Virus record (IMG/VR): IMGVR_UViG_3300018421_005425
Coordinates: 1 to 47,624 of that record
DNA length: 47,624 nucleotides
Direction: 5' to 3' (one strand)
Origin: a virus
Shown here: piece by piece, positions 28,223 to 37,588 of the stretch
Layout of the letters: each line of letters opens with the position of its first letter
Numbering within the stretch: position 1 is the stretch's first letter
Translations under genes and position numbers: made by a program
Notes under the pieces: model-generated
Databases searched by the model: none
What the model was told of the DNA's origin: nothing
What the model saw: the letters and a program-made list of their open reading frames with translations, nothing else

Positions 28223-29526
28223 TGAGTAAAAGCCTTTGTATATACCCATTTGTAAATTTGAATAGTAATACAGAAGGAAGCATCAAACTTTGTTGTGCAA
28301 TTCCTGAAAACATTCATATTACAAAAAATGGAAAAGAAATAAATTTTGAGAATACTTCAATTGCAGACATCTGGTACAGTGAATATATGACTGACATTAG
28401 GAAAAAAATGCTTGCTGGGGAAAGACCAGAAGCATGTAATACATGTTGGAAATTGGAAGATATGGGTATACACAGTAGTAGACAAAGTGGTTGGGATGAG
28501 TTTAAAATTATCGATGACGAGTTTGTCAAAAATATAGATTTTAGTGAAAATCCAGAATTGCCAGCAAGTTTAGAATTGCGTTTGGGTAATTTTTGTAACT
28601 TGAGATGTAATAGCTGTTGGGCATTAAGTAGTGACCGGATTGCTGACGAGCGTGAGCGCATGATTAAAAACGACCCAGACATACCAGAATGGCTGGTAGA
28701 TAGTTGGAGATATGAACTTGACATGTCTAAAGAAAGCAATTGGCTTTGGTGGGAAAGTGAAGAATTTGAGCGCACTATTGAAGAGCTTGCTCCTAAACTA
28801 AAGCGTTTGTATTTGACTGGAGGCGAGCCAACACTCATACAAAAGAATATTGAAATTATGCAGAAGATTTTAGACAGTGGTAATGACAGGTGTTACATTG
28901 CACTTACTACTAACTTGACTAAATTCAACGAAGTATTTTACAATACAATGTCAAGATTTATCCATGGTGAAGTTCAGATAAGTATTGATGATATACGAGA
29001 TAGAAATCATTATATTAGATACCCAACACAGTGGGATCACATTGAGGAAAATCTTCCCAAGCTATACTATACATTGCCAACTAATTGGAAGATCAAGCAC
29101 TATACTGTTTATCAAACTTTTAATTATGATACCATTCCTGAGTTGATTGATTGGATTGATTTACATAGATCTTATCATGAGAAGGAAAAATATCGTCACT
29201 ATATTTGGAGCCCAATCTTGTTAGACAATACTTCATATTTGGATGCCCGTATTATACAAAAACCATATCGTGAAGAAGCATTAGTTAAACTTAGAGAAAA
29301 GTTATATAATGGTGTTGAAACACACGGCACATGGTGGAAGCACGGTGTTGCACAAGTAATCAAGTTTTTAGAAAACGATCATTACACTGAAGAAGAATGT
29401 GTTAAGTTACGGAAAAAGTTTAGGGAATTTTGTGATACTATGGATCGTAATCGAAAAAGTTCTTGTTGGTATGAAACATTTAATGAGCAGCTGGCACAAA
29501 AGGTGTTTTCAGAAAGTAATCCATGA
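28222..29526 (+). CDS. Radical SAM protein 3, N-terminal Twitch-like module
   Basis: The 434-aa protein has a complete N-terminal Twitch-like pattern: C6, the C24-C25 pair and C72-x2-C75 in 'GERPEACNTCWKLED'. The radical SAM triplet is C125, C129 and C132 ('FCNLRCNSC'), and 'YLTGGEPTLI' supplies the GGE motif. It differs clearly from the neighbouring pairs and is closest in style to radical SAM protein 8 at 35171. A predicted cytoplasmic enzyme with two Fe-S clusters, it would need an electron donor, presumably a host flavodoxin or ferredoxin. TAATG and ATGA junctions tie it to the genes before and after. Confidence 0.8.
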   Translation: MSKSLCIYPFVNLNSNTEGSIKLCCAIPENIHITKNGKEINFENTSIADIWYSEYMTDIRKKMLAGERPEACNTCWKLEDMGIHSSRQSGWDEFKIIDDEFVKNIDFSENPELPASLELRLGNFCNLRCNSCWALSSDRIADERERMIKNDPDIPEWLVDSWRYELDMSKESNWLWWESEEFERTIEELAPKLKRLYLTGGEPTLIQKNIEIMQKILDSGNDRCYIALTTNLTKFNEVFYNTMSRFIHGEVQISIDDIRDRNHYIRYPTQWDHIEENLPKLYYTLPTNWKIKHYTVYQTFNYDTIPELIDWIDLHRSYHEKEKYRHYIWSPILLDNTSYLDARIIQKPYREEALVKLREKLYNGVETHGTWWKHGVAQVIKFLENDHYTEEECVKLRKKFREFCDTMDRNRKSSCWYETFNEQLAQKVFSESNP

Positions 29527-30800
29527 AAATAGATTTAGAAAAAAGTAAAGCCAGTAAACATTTTTGCATGGCGCCTTGGGTAACATTACATGCATGGCCT
29601 AGTGGAGACACTTGGCCATGTTGTGTTATTATTCCTGAAGGAAAGTTTAAGTCTGGAAAAGGTATGACTAACCTGAATGATAGTGGAATCGAAGATGCTT
29701 GGAACTCTCCATTAATGAAAGAGTTACGCTGCAATATGATTGCAGACAAACCAAGCAAGGCATGTAGTAGATGTATTGATGAAGAAAAAGCTGGAAACCC
29801 TTGGACACTACGCAAACACCTAAACAATCAGTTTTTCGATCTGCATTTTGACAAAGTGCATGAAACAAACGAAGACGGTTCACACGACAATCCAGAAATA
29901 TTGTATTGGGATATTAGATTTAATAACCTTTGTAATATGAAATGTCGTACATGTAGTGTAGAGTTTAGCAGCCAATGGTATGAAGACAGTGTTAGTTCAT
30001 TTGGTTATGAAGGTCCAGCATACAAAGGATTACCAAAAGACTTTTGGGACAAATCTTTGAAATATTTAGATAAAGTTGAATATGCTTACTTTGCAGGAGG
30101 TGAGCCACTCATTACTGAAGAACATTACAAGATGTTGGATCATTGGCTAAGTGTTGGCAACACTAAAATAAAAATTGACTATACAACAAATTTTAGTAAA
30201 ATGAACTTACGTAACAAGCACGTGTTTGATTACTGGAATAAGTTTGAGAATGTCAATGTTGGTGCTAGTTTAGATGATAATTGGGAACGTGCTGAATATC
30301 TACGCAAAGGTACCAAATGGATTGATATTGTTAATAATAGAAAACAGATGATTAAAGAGTGTCCTGATACTAGATTTTTCTTGTCTAGTACTGTAAGCAT
30401 TTATAATGCACTACACTTTCCAGATTTCCATAAAGAATGGTTAGAAGAAGGGTTAGTTGACCCACACAACATCAACATTAATTTTTTAACAGAGCCAAAT
30501 TGGCTTAGTACACAAAATATGCCAAAAGCATATAAAGAAAAAGTTGAGAGACGTTGGCGTGATCATATTGATTACTTAAACAAAAATTATTATACTGATC
30601 GTGACATATCTATATATGAAGATCCAGAAGTACTTAACATCTGGGAAAGTGTTCTTAATTACATGAACGGTTACGACCAGCCAGATGAAGAAATGATAAC
30701 TACATTTGTACATAACACACAATGGCTAGATCGATTTCGAGAAGAGTATTGGCTTGATGCCTTTCCAGAGTTAGAAATATTGAAAAAATATGAGTATTGA
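29523..30800 (+). CDS. Radical SAM protein 4, N-terminal Twitch-like module
   Basis: The 425-aa protein shows the clearest Twitch-type N-terminus in the array: 'CMAPWVTLHAWPSGDTWPCC' (C15, C33, C34), then 'DAWNSPLMKELR' and C81-x2-C84. The radical SAM triplet is C137, C141 and C144 ('LCNMKCRTC') and 'YFAGGEPLIT' follows. It shares the 'FDKVHETN.DGSHD' linker and the 'NLCNMKCRTCS' core with the next gene, so the two are recent tandem duplicates. The substrate is unknown. Confidence 0.82.
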   Translation: MKIDLEKSKASKHFCMAPWVTLHAWPSGDTWPCCVIIPEGKFKSGKGMTNLNDSGIEDAWNSPLMKELRCNMIADKPSKACSRCIDEEKAGNPWTLRKHLNNQFFDLHFDKVHETNEDGSHDNPEILYWDIRFNNLCNMKCRTCSVEFSSQWYEDSVSSFGYEGPAYKGLPKDFWDKSLKYLDKVEYAYFAGGEPLITEEHYKMLDHWLSVGNTKIKIDYTTNFSKMNLRNKHVFDYWNKFENVNVGASLDDNWERAEYLRKGTKWIDIVNNRKQMIKECPDTRFFLSSTVSIYNALHFPDFHKEWLEEGLVDPHNININFLTEPNWLSTQNMPKAYKEKVERRWRDHIDYLNKNYYTDRDISIYEDPEVLNIWESVLNYMNGYDQPDEEMITTFVHNTQWLDRFREEYWLDAFPELEILKKYEY

Positions 30801-32058
30801 TAAAAAATATATGCTCGACGAGAGCAAAAACTTCTGTATGGCTCCGTGGATACATATGCACGTTTGGCCAAATGGAAGAACGTTTCCGTGTTGTTTAAGC
30901 GATCCGTCACTAGACCACTATGGCAATACAAACAAAAATACCATACATGAATTATGGAATAGTGATCTTGCATGTACACTAAGAAAAAACATGTTAGATG
31001 ATAAGCCAACAGAAACTTGTAAACGGTGTTATGAACTTGAAGCAGATGCTGATGCATATACATTACGTCGAAATTTAAACTCAAAGTTTAAACATCATTT
31101 TGACAAAGTGCACGAAACAAATCCTGATGGATCACATGATACTCCAAACCTTGCATACATGGATTTTCGATTTAGCAATTTATGTAACATGAAATGTCGT
31201 ACCTGTAGTCCTACTTTTAGTACAATGTGGTATGATGATTACATAAAGAAATTTGGTGAAGTGCATGAAGATATTGCTCCAAAAAAGTTTTTGCAACTCA
31301 AAGAAAAGCCTGGCTTCCTAGAAGAACTTTGGCCGTTATTGGACACAGTTGAGGAAGTATATTGGGCTGGCGGCGAACCATTAATTACTGATGTGCACTG
31401 GGACATTATGAACCACTGGGTTGAAACTGGACAAAGTGAAAACATTACAATTAACTATACTACTAATTTTAGTCAACTGATTTATAAGCGTCAAAATGTT
31501 ATTGACTTATGGAAAAAGTTTAAAAATGTAAATGTAGCAGCTAGTTTGGATGCTATGGGAGATCGTGCAGAATTTATTCGTGATGGCACAGTGTGGAACG
31601 ACATTGTTAATAACAGAAAGCAACTATTAGAACAAGCACCAGAAGTTGAGTTTACAATTACTCCCACACTTAGTTTGATGAACATTTGGCATATGCCAGA
31701 TTTTCATCTAGAATGGATGAGATTAGGATATGTTAAGCCTAATGGATTTAGACTAAACAACTTACTTGATCCCAAGTATTTCTGTATGCAAGTTCTTCCA
31801 AGCAGCTACAAAGAAGAAATAACGTACAAGTGGGAAAATTATATTGATCTGGTTACCAACCATCAAGATTTTGCTGCCTGCAGCGACCAATATTGGGAAA
31901 CAAGTGCACGTGGAACAATTGAATTTTTGAACAAACAAGACTTATCTTATTTGATTCCAGAAACTATTAAAGAATGGGAAACCTGGGACGAAGTTAGAAA
32001 TCAAAAATGGCACGAAGCATTACCTGAGCTAAAATTTTTAGAAACATTTAAGGAATAG
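30790..32058 (+). CDS. Radical SAM protein 5, N-terminal Twitch-like module, duplicate of protein 4
   Basis: The 422-aa protein has C16, C34, C35, C77 and C80 in the N-terminal module and the radical SAM triplet C132, C136 and C139. 'YWAGGEPLIT' and 'NYTTNFSQL' match the same positions in the upstream paralogue, and the similarity extends over the full length, including the C-terminal 'MPDFHLEWM...GLNN'-like stretch. Retention of both copies with all cysteines intact suggests two distinct substrates or a heterodimer. The start overlaps the previous stop by 11 bases. An AAGGA near the 3' end serves the next gene. Confidence 0.82.
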   Translation: MSIDKKYMLDESKNFCMAPWIHMHVWPNGRTFPCCLSDPSLDHYGNTNKNTIHELWNSDLACTLRKNMLDDKPTETCKRCYELEADADAYTLRRNLNSKFKHHFDKVHETNPDGSHDTPNLAYMDFRFSNLCNMKCRTCSPTFSTMWYDDYIKKFGEVHEDIAPKKFLQLKEKPGFLEELWPLLDTVEEVYWAGGEPLITDVHWDIMNHWVETGQSENITINYTTNFSQLIYKRQNVIDLWKKFKNVNVAASLDAMGDRAEFIRDGTVWNDIVNNRKQLLEQAPEVEFTITPTLSLMNIWHMPDFHLEWMRLGYVKPNGFRLNNLLDPKYFCMQVLPSSYKEEITYKWENYIDLVTNHQDFAACSDQYWETSARGTIEFLNKQDLSYLIPETIKEWETWDEVRNQKWHEALPELKFLETFKE

Positions 32059-32059
32059 T

Positions 32060-34189
32060 ATGTCAGACAATGGTACATATTTAGAAGACCGCAGTACACT
32101 TACACTACGAGCTATTGAAAAGTTTGCAGGAAAACCACAGCGTGGTTTAGATCAACTAGACATTTCGTATGACGTTAATCGTCAAACTCGCATGTGTATG
32201 GTTATGTGTCCAGAATGGGATCCAAGTTTCCCTCCGTATAACATTGCACGACTTGCTGGTGTTGTTAAAAGTGCAGGATATGCGTGTAAAAGTTTTGATT
32301 TAAATATTGAATCTTATCTTGCATACAAAAACGAAGAATGGCCATTGTGGTTTAATCCATGGTCAGGTCCATATGACTGGAAATGGATCGGAGAACAATA
32401 TTGGGATGAATTACACCAGTACGTTCAACCAGTTCTGGATCGTTGCATTGATAATATTATTGAATTCCAACCTAACGTAGTTGGATTTACACTTTACTAC
32501 TGTAATATTGAACCAGTACATTACATGATCGATCAAATCAAAAAACGTAACAGTGATATTAAGATATTGATCGGAGGCCCTAACACACACTACAGTTATT
32601 TTGAGGCAGAATCGTCTTATGATTATGTTATTAATGGCGAGGGTGAAAAGCCATTACTACAACTATTGGAAAGTTTAGAAAATCAGCAAGAAGTAGAGTA
32701 TACTGAAAAGAGAGAAAATACACTAATTGTTAGACAACCAGAAGAAAGTAGGTTAGATTTAAGCAATCTTCCATTTCCTGACTATACAGACTTTCCAATG
32801 AGTGAATACCGCTTTGCTAATGGCGCACTTTGTGCTATTAGCCGTGGATGCACTGCAAAGTGTACGTTTTGTGAAGAAACTCACTACTACAAGTATAGAC
32901 AACGTACAGCCGTCAGTACATTAGAAGAAGTTAAGTTTATGTATGACAATTATGGAACACGTGTGTTCCAGTTTACTGATAGTCTAGTAAATGGCAATTT
33001 ACGTGAATTACGTGCGTTTGCTGAGGGTGTAAAAGCAGCAGGACTTGATATTAAATGGACAGGGTATGCACGATGTGACGGACGTATGGATTTAGAATAT
33101 TACCAAGCACTTGCTGATAGTGGCTGCTATGCACTTAATTATGGAATTGAGAGCGGCAGTCAAAGCGTACTAGATGCAATGGATAAACGGGTTACTATTA
33201 AAGAAATGGAAGACAATTTCCGTGATGGTGCAGCAACTGGCGTTATGGCACACACTAACTGGATTACTGCGTTTCCAAATGAACGCCCAGTTGACTTTGA
33301 GGATAGCTTGACTTTTCTTTGGAGACAGCGTGACAAAGGATTATTGTCAATTGGACAGGGTCCTGGATTTGGTGTTGGAGTAGACGGAATTGTTGGACAA
33401 AACCTACAGCGTTTTGGGTTGTCTCAATATTACTATTACGACCACTGGATCAGAGAAGATTTTGGATTGAGTATCGTACACAAAATGGTAAAGCAAAAAA
33501 TGTTTAGTATTTTTACAGATTTGCTAGTCACAGATGACAATTGCGCAAAGCCAACCAGACACAATTTAGCAGAGCGTCACTATACTATTGAATTTAATGA
33601 TCCTGATCGTCTTAATCATATTGAATATGACTATCATGATTTTGATTACAATATTATTAAAACTGATAAAGGAAACTTTGTCAATACACTTGTTAATGAA
33701 GTTTGGCCGTTCCTCAGAGTTATATGGAGAGCTCGTGGAGGATATCGTATAAAACTGTTGTTTGTTCCGGAATGGGAATATGCTGAATGGGGAGAGCGAG
33801 CAGCCGCTCCGTTGGATGCAGAATACATTTTTGAAATCGACGATGAAGGAAATTGGACGGCGGACTTTAAATGGAAGTACCAACAAGGGCATTTAGATTA
33901 TGAATGGAATGATCATAAGTGGACTGATCACAATGGTGTTGAACACGTATCTCCTGACACTTGGGGACCTACATGGGGGTTAGTTAACTTTTATAGTAAC
34001 AACAGTAACAGTGCAGTAAGAGCCCGCAAACTTGCTTGGAAGGGAGATGAAAGATTTAAAGGTCGTGATCCCTGGGACGCATTTAGTGTTGAAGATTTTG
34101 ACCAGCAAAAACATGACTTTATAAAAATAAGAAATACTGATCTAAGTTTTGAACATGCATGGCAAGGAAGTGGAAAATGGGATGTCTGA
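32060..34189 (+). CDS. B12-binding-domain radical SAM protein (BchE/class-B-like)
   Basis: The 709-aa protein has a cobalamin-binding-like Rossmann domain at about 45-205 ('PPYNIARLAGVVKSAGY', 'NVVGFTLYYCNIEP', 'ILIGGPNTHYS', 'VINGEGEKPLLQLL'). A radical SAM core follows with C264, C268 and C271 ('GCTAKCTFC'), 'VFQFTDSLVNGN', 'ARCDGRMD' and 'LNYGIESGSQSVLDAMDKR'. About 200 further residues, rich in W, D and E, have no recognisable domain. The classical DxHxxG B12 motif is absent, as in many enzymes that bind cobalamin base-off, His-off. Such enzymes typically methylate unreactive carbons or phosphorus, or rearrange rings. The host would have to supply cobalamin. AAGGA precedes the start. Confidence 0.82.
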   Translation: MSDNGTYLEDRSTLTLRAIEKFAGKPQRGLDQLDISYDVNRQTRMCMVMCPEWDPSFPPYNIARLAGVVKSAGYACKSFDLNIESYLAYKNEEWPLWFNPWSGPYDWKWIGEQYWDELHQYVQPVLDRCIDNIIEFQPNVVGFTLYYCNIEPVHYMIDQIKKRNSDIKILIGGPNTHYSYFEAESSYDYVINGEGEKPLLQLLESLENQQEVEYTEKRENTLIVRQPEESRLDLSNLPFPDYTDFPMSEYRFANGALCAISRGCTAKCTFCEETHYYKYRQRTAVSTLEEVKFMYDNYGTRVFQFTDSLVNGNLRELRAFAEGVKAAGLDIKWTGYARCDGRMDLEYYQALADSGCYALNYGIESGSQSVLDAMDKRVTIKEMEDNFRDGAATGVMAHTNWITAFPNERPVDFEDSLTFLWRQRDKGLLSIGQGPGFGVGVDGIVGQNLQRFGLSQYYYYDHWIREDFGLSIVHKMVKQKMFSIFTDLLVTDDNCAKPTRHNLAERHYTIEFNDPDRLNHIEYDYHDFDYNIIKTDKGNFVNTLVNEVWPFLRVIWRARGGYRIKLLFVPEWEYAEWGERAAAPLDAEYIFEIDDEGNWTADFKWKYQQGHLDYEWNDHKWTDHNGVEHVSPDTWGPTWGLVNFYSNNSNSAVRARKLAWKGDERFKGRDPWDAFSVEDFDQQKHDFIKIRNTDLSFEHAWQGSGKWDV

Positions 34190-35171
34190 ATTAGTAAAAA
34201 TTGTACAAGGCGGTGATCCATTTGTAAACATTACTTGGCAAGTAAGTAATCTATGCAATTTTCGTTGTAGTTATTGCAATGAATGGAATTGGAATGGTAG
34301 TAACAAAAATTTAGATGTAGGCAAAGTCAAAGCTGGGCTAGATAAAATTATTGAGTATGAACTTGAGCGTGGTTATACAAGGCTCAAAGTATTCTTTAGT
34401 GGCGGCGAACCTGGTTATTGGAAGCCACTAATACCTATTATTGAACACATTAACAAATCTGGTATGAGTGAAGTCAAGTTTGCAGTTAACACTAACTTGA
34501 GTAATAAACTCAGCTGGTGGGAAGAACATGTAGAATTGTTTGATGACGTTGTTGCAAGTTATCATCCAGAATATGTAGATACAGATCATTATTTAAAAAT
34601 TTATAAGTTTTTAAGTGAAAAAGTGAACTATCTGTGTGGTCGAATGATGATGCACGAGCCATGTTGGGACGAAGTTATTGACTTTAGTAAACGTTTAAAA
34701 AGTGAATGTGATGCTGAAGATTTAAACTGGCGTATTGAATATGTTCCTATATTTGAAGAGCTAAGTCATACTACTCGACCATATGAATATAAAAATCCAC
34801 TACACAAAAAGTTTTTGGAAGAAACAAATTTAGAAGAAAATATCAAACGTTATATACCAGCCAAAGCAAACGGCATGGGTAGTTTAGAAGTATACAAAGA
34901 TGGTAGTCAAACACCTATTAATTGTAATAGAATAGTAGCAGAAGGTAAAAACTTTTTTAAAGGATGGAAATGTATGATTCCAATGGAAAGTATCTTTATT
35001 AACTGCGAAGGACATATTGATATGGGAAGTTGTGGCGTAATGCCACGTGTTGGAAACTTGTACGATCCTGAGTTGACATTGAACTTACCAGACAGTATAA
35101 TATGTCCGAAGAGTCATTGTCACTGTGGTACTGATATCTATATAACAAAGTTTAAAAAAGGCTATGAATAA
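34182..35171 (+). CDS. Radical SAM protein with C-terminal SPASM-like cysteine cluster
   Basis: The frame opens at 34149, but the ATG at 34182 gives an 8-base overlap like its neighbours and is preferred (329 aa). The radical SAM triplet is C25, C29 and C32 ('NLCNFRCSYC') at the very N-terminus, and 'VFFSGGEPGYW' supplies GGE. The C-terminal third is cysteine-rich ('INCNR', 'GWKCMIP', 'IFINCEGH', 'GSCG', 'ICPKSHCHCG'), matching a SPASM or half-SPASM auxiliary cluster. It is thus built in the opposite order to the Twitch-type members. Such proteins often modify peptides or proteins. The stop overlaps the next start (TAATG). Confidence 0.8.
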   Translation: MSELVKIVQGGDPFVNITWQVSNLCNFRCSYCNEWNWNGSNKNLDVGKVKAGLDKIIEYELERGYTRLKVFFSGGEPGYWKPLIPIIEHINKSGMSEVKFAVNTNLSNKLSWWEEHVELFDDVVASYHPEYVDTDHYLKIYKFLSEKVNYLCGRMMMHEPCWDEVIDFSKRLKSECDAEDLNWRIEYVPIFEELSHTTRPYEYKNPLHKKFLEETNLEENIKRYIPAKANGMGSLEVYKDGSQTPINCNRIVAEGKNFFKGWKCMIPMESIFINCEGHIDMGSCGVMPRVGNLYDPELTLNLPDSIICPKSHCHCGTDIYITKFKKGYE

Positions 35172-36400
35172 TGCATAAAGACACATATTGTGTACTACCG
35201 TACAATCACCTAAGTATTGACCCAAGTGGAAAAGTGCGACCATGTTGCAACTATAACTTTCATCACAAAGAATATCCAAAAGATCAATGGGGCGACTTTT
35301 TAAATGTACAAGACGGGTATACCATTGAAGAATTAGTGAATAGCAAAGCACATGTTGAATTAAGAAAAGACATTAGTGAAAACAAAAAGCATTCGTTTTG
35401 TGATAGATGTTGGGTAGTTGAAAACGGCGGTGGACACAGTTATAGACAAGATTGGAATAACACCTTTATAGAACAGCAAAATAGAAGCTTTCTAGATCGT
35501 ATTAATATTGAATATCTAGAAATGACGCTGGGTAATAAATGTAATATTCAGTGCCGTATGTGTAATCCCTGGAGCAGTAGTATGTGGCTGGAGGATATTA
35601 AAAAGAACCCAGAGCTTGATTATTGGAATACATTTGTAGAGTCAGTTAATTTTGAATGGTACGATACTCCTGAGTTTGATAAATTATTGGAACAAGTAAT
35701 CCCAACTGTAAAGCACATCAATATGTTGGGTGGCGAACCACTGTTTAATCAAAAATATTATGACATTTTACAACGCATTGTCGATAGTGGTCGAGCACAT
35801 GAAGTAAGTTTACAGTTTAATACCAACCTACTAGCACTACAAGACAAAAACTTAGATTTGTGGAAGCATTTTAAATGGTTAAACGCAAACATAAGTTGTG
35901 ACGGCGTAGAAGCAGTTAATGAGTATGTTAGATATCCAGGAAAATGGAGCAAGTTTGTTCGTAATCTAGACAAAATTATTGAATGGCAAAAAGAAATTGG
36001 TGGCGATGAAAAGATGATATTACAAATTCACAGCACCATGAGCAGTTTAACATGGCTTGATTTTGGAAACCTATTAGAATGGTGCAAGGGATTGCCGTTA
36101 AAACACAAACTCCCATTTGTTATTCAAGTAACACAGCCACCATATATGAATGCTGTTCATATGCCAGAAAAAATTAAACAACTTGGATATGAGAGAATCA
36201 AAGCAGCTATTCATAATATAGATGATTGGCAAGTTACTAATATTAATAGTTTGGTTGATCATGTTATGAACACACCTGCTGATCCAGAAATGTGGAAAAC
36301 AATGATTCGTGAAACAAACAAGTTGGATCGTATTCGTAATGACAGTATATTAAAGTATATACCAGAATACCAGGAGTACTGGAATGACAGTACTCGATAA
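35171..36400 (+). CDS. Radical SAM protein 8, N-terminal Twitch-like module
   Basis: The 409-aa protein begins 'CVLPYNHLSIDPSGKVRPCC' (C7, C25, C26), then C77-x2-C80, giving a complete Twitch-type module. The radical SAM triplet is C124, C128 and C131 ('KCNIQCRMC') and 'NMLGGEPLFN' follows. 'YLEMTLGNKCNIQC' resembles radical SAM protein 3. It ends the array and overlaps the next gene by 17 bases. The reaction is unknown. Confidence 0.8.
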   Translation: MHKDTYCVLPYNHLSIDPSGKVRPCCNYNFHHKEYPKDQWGDFLNVQDGYTIEELVNSKAHVELRKDISENKKHSFCDRCWVVENGGGHSYRQDWNNTFIEQQNRSFLDRINIEYLEMTLGNKCNIQCRMCNPWSSSMWLEDIKKNPELDYWNTFVESVNFEWYDTPEFDKLLEQVIPTVKHINMLGGEPLFNQKYYDILQRIVDSGRAHEVSLQFNTNLLALQDKNLDLWKHFKWLNANISCDGVEAVNEYVRYPGKWSKFVRNLDKIIEWQKEIGGDEKMILQIHSTMSSLTWLDFGNLLEWCKGLPLKHKLPFVIQVTQPPYMNAVHMPEKIKQLGYERIKAAIHNIDDWQVTNINSLVDHVMNTPADPEMWKTMIRETNKLDRIRNDSILKYIPEYQEYWNDSTR

Positions 36401-37588
36401 CAAAGTACATCCTGCATCACATCCTGATTTTGAAAAATTTGATGAAAACTATCATAGCTTGGGATTCTTGGAAGTTTCCCAAAAATCTAACTATGAAAAC
36501 TACCTAATCATCAATACTCCTTTTCACTTGCCTAATAATATAAATGATGTGTTTAGTCAAATTGCGTATTTTAAAAACGGTGACTATCTGAAAAATATCA
36601 ATCCCTACTTTGATGATATTAGAAATGGACGCACCAAACTTGTATTCTTTTTTGTTGATTGGTGGGGTTTCTGCAATAATAACGAAATTAGTGGAAAAAT
36701 CAACGGTAATTTAATATCATATGACATATACAACTGGACTTATGCCCATATGAAGAAGTTTGGTTTAATTGAACACAGTTGCTTTTCTAGTCCAGTTAGT
36801 ATAGCAAACACTACACAGCATCCAGATTGGCCTATAATTAACTATAACGAAGCATTTAATCGTTATTTAGACCACGGTGAATTATTAGACAATTTTCAAT
36901 CATCTGGTTTTGACAGTTTTATGTTTTATCTCAATAGACGCCCACGATCTCATCGACTCTACACACTACACCAAATATATGAAACTGGCTTACTCAACAA
37001 CGCACAGTATACATTCCATTTCTTTGATGAGGGTGTTCAATCAAACTTGTATACTCGAGAAGATTATGTGAAGAATTTTTTAACTGGTTGGATAGAACCA
37101 GAAAATATTAATTATGGAATACTTTCAGCAGTTAGAGAAAACTTTCCAAACGATGATTTATATGATGCAACCGTTGATGTGCAAACACTGGGAGAGTTAG
37201 AACGACTTCACCAAGTTAGTAATAGTTGTTTTCTTGAATTGATTATTGAATACAACTGTAGCGACACAAAGTATTTTTAACTGAAAAGATTGCTAGAAGT
37301 ATCGTACTTAAAAAGCCATTTATTGTTGTGGGAGACCGTGGTACTCTAGAAGAAATAAAAAGCTATGGGTTTAAAACTTTTGACAGTATTTGGGATGAAA
37401 GTTATGACCAGCTACCAACAGCAAAAGAGCGAATAAATGCAGTTGTTGAATTACTTACACAACTACAAAATGATCCTTGGCATGAGTATAGTCAAAAACT
37501 TCAAGAAATAATTGATTACAACGCTCAGTGGTACTATACTGGATATTGTAAACAACAGCAAGTATTATTTGAGAGGATTTTTAATTGA
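36384..37588 (+). pseudogene. Glycosyltransferase-like gene split by a frameshift in a T5 run
   Basis: Two frames cover this gene. The first (36384-37280) ends at a TAA just after TTTTT at 37274-37278. The second continues one frame back as 'FLTEKIARSIVLKKPFIVVG', then 'LKSYGFKTF'-like and 'DESYD' segments, to the stop at 37586-37588. Adding one T to the run restores a single protein of 401 aa with the junction KYF-LTEK. The full sequence resembles a family with 'LNRRPRSHRL' in the middle and an 'LTEK..R.I..KKPFIVVG' C-terminus, reminiscent of the donor-binding half of GT-B or fucosyltransferase-like enzymes; its function is unproven. The fault may be a real mutation, a homopolymer assembly error or, less likely, programmed -1 slippage. 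GGAG precedes the ATG. Confidence 0.72.

Noticed and set aside
37271-37282. Programmed -1 ribosomal frameshift at TAT TTT TAA
   Set aside because: The in-frame heptamer is T TTT TAA, which is not a canonical X XXY YYZ site. No following stem or pseudoknot was evident. A lost T is simpler, although P-site slippage is not excluded.
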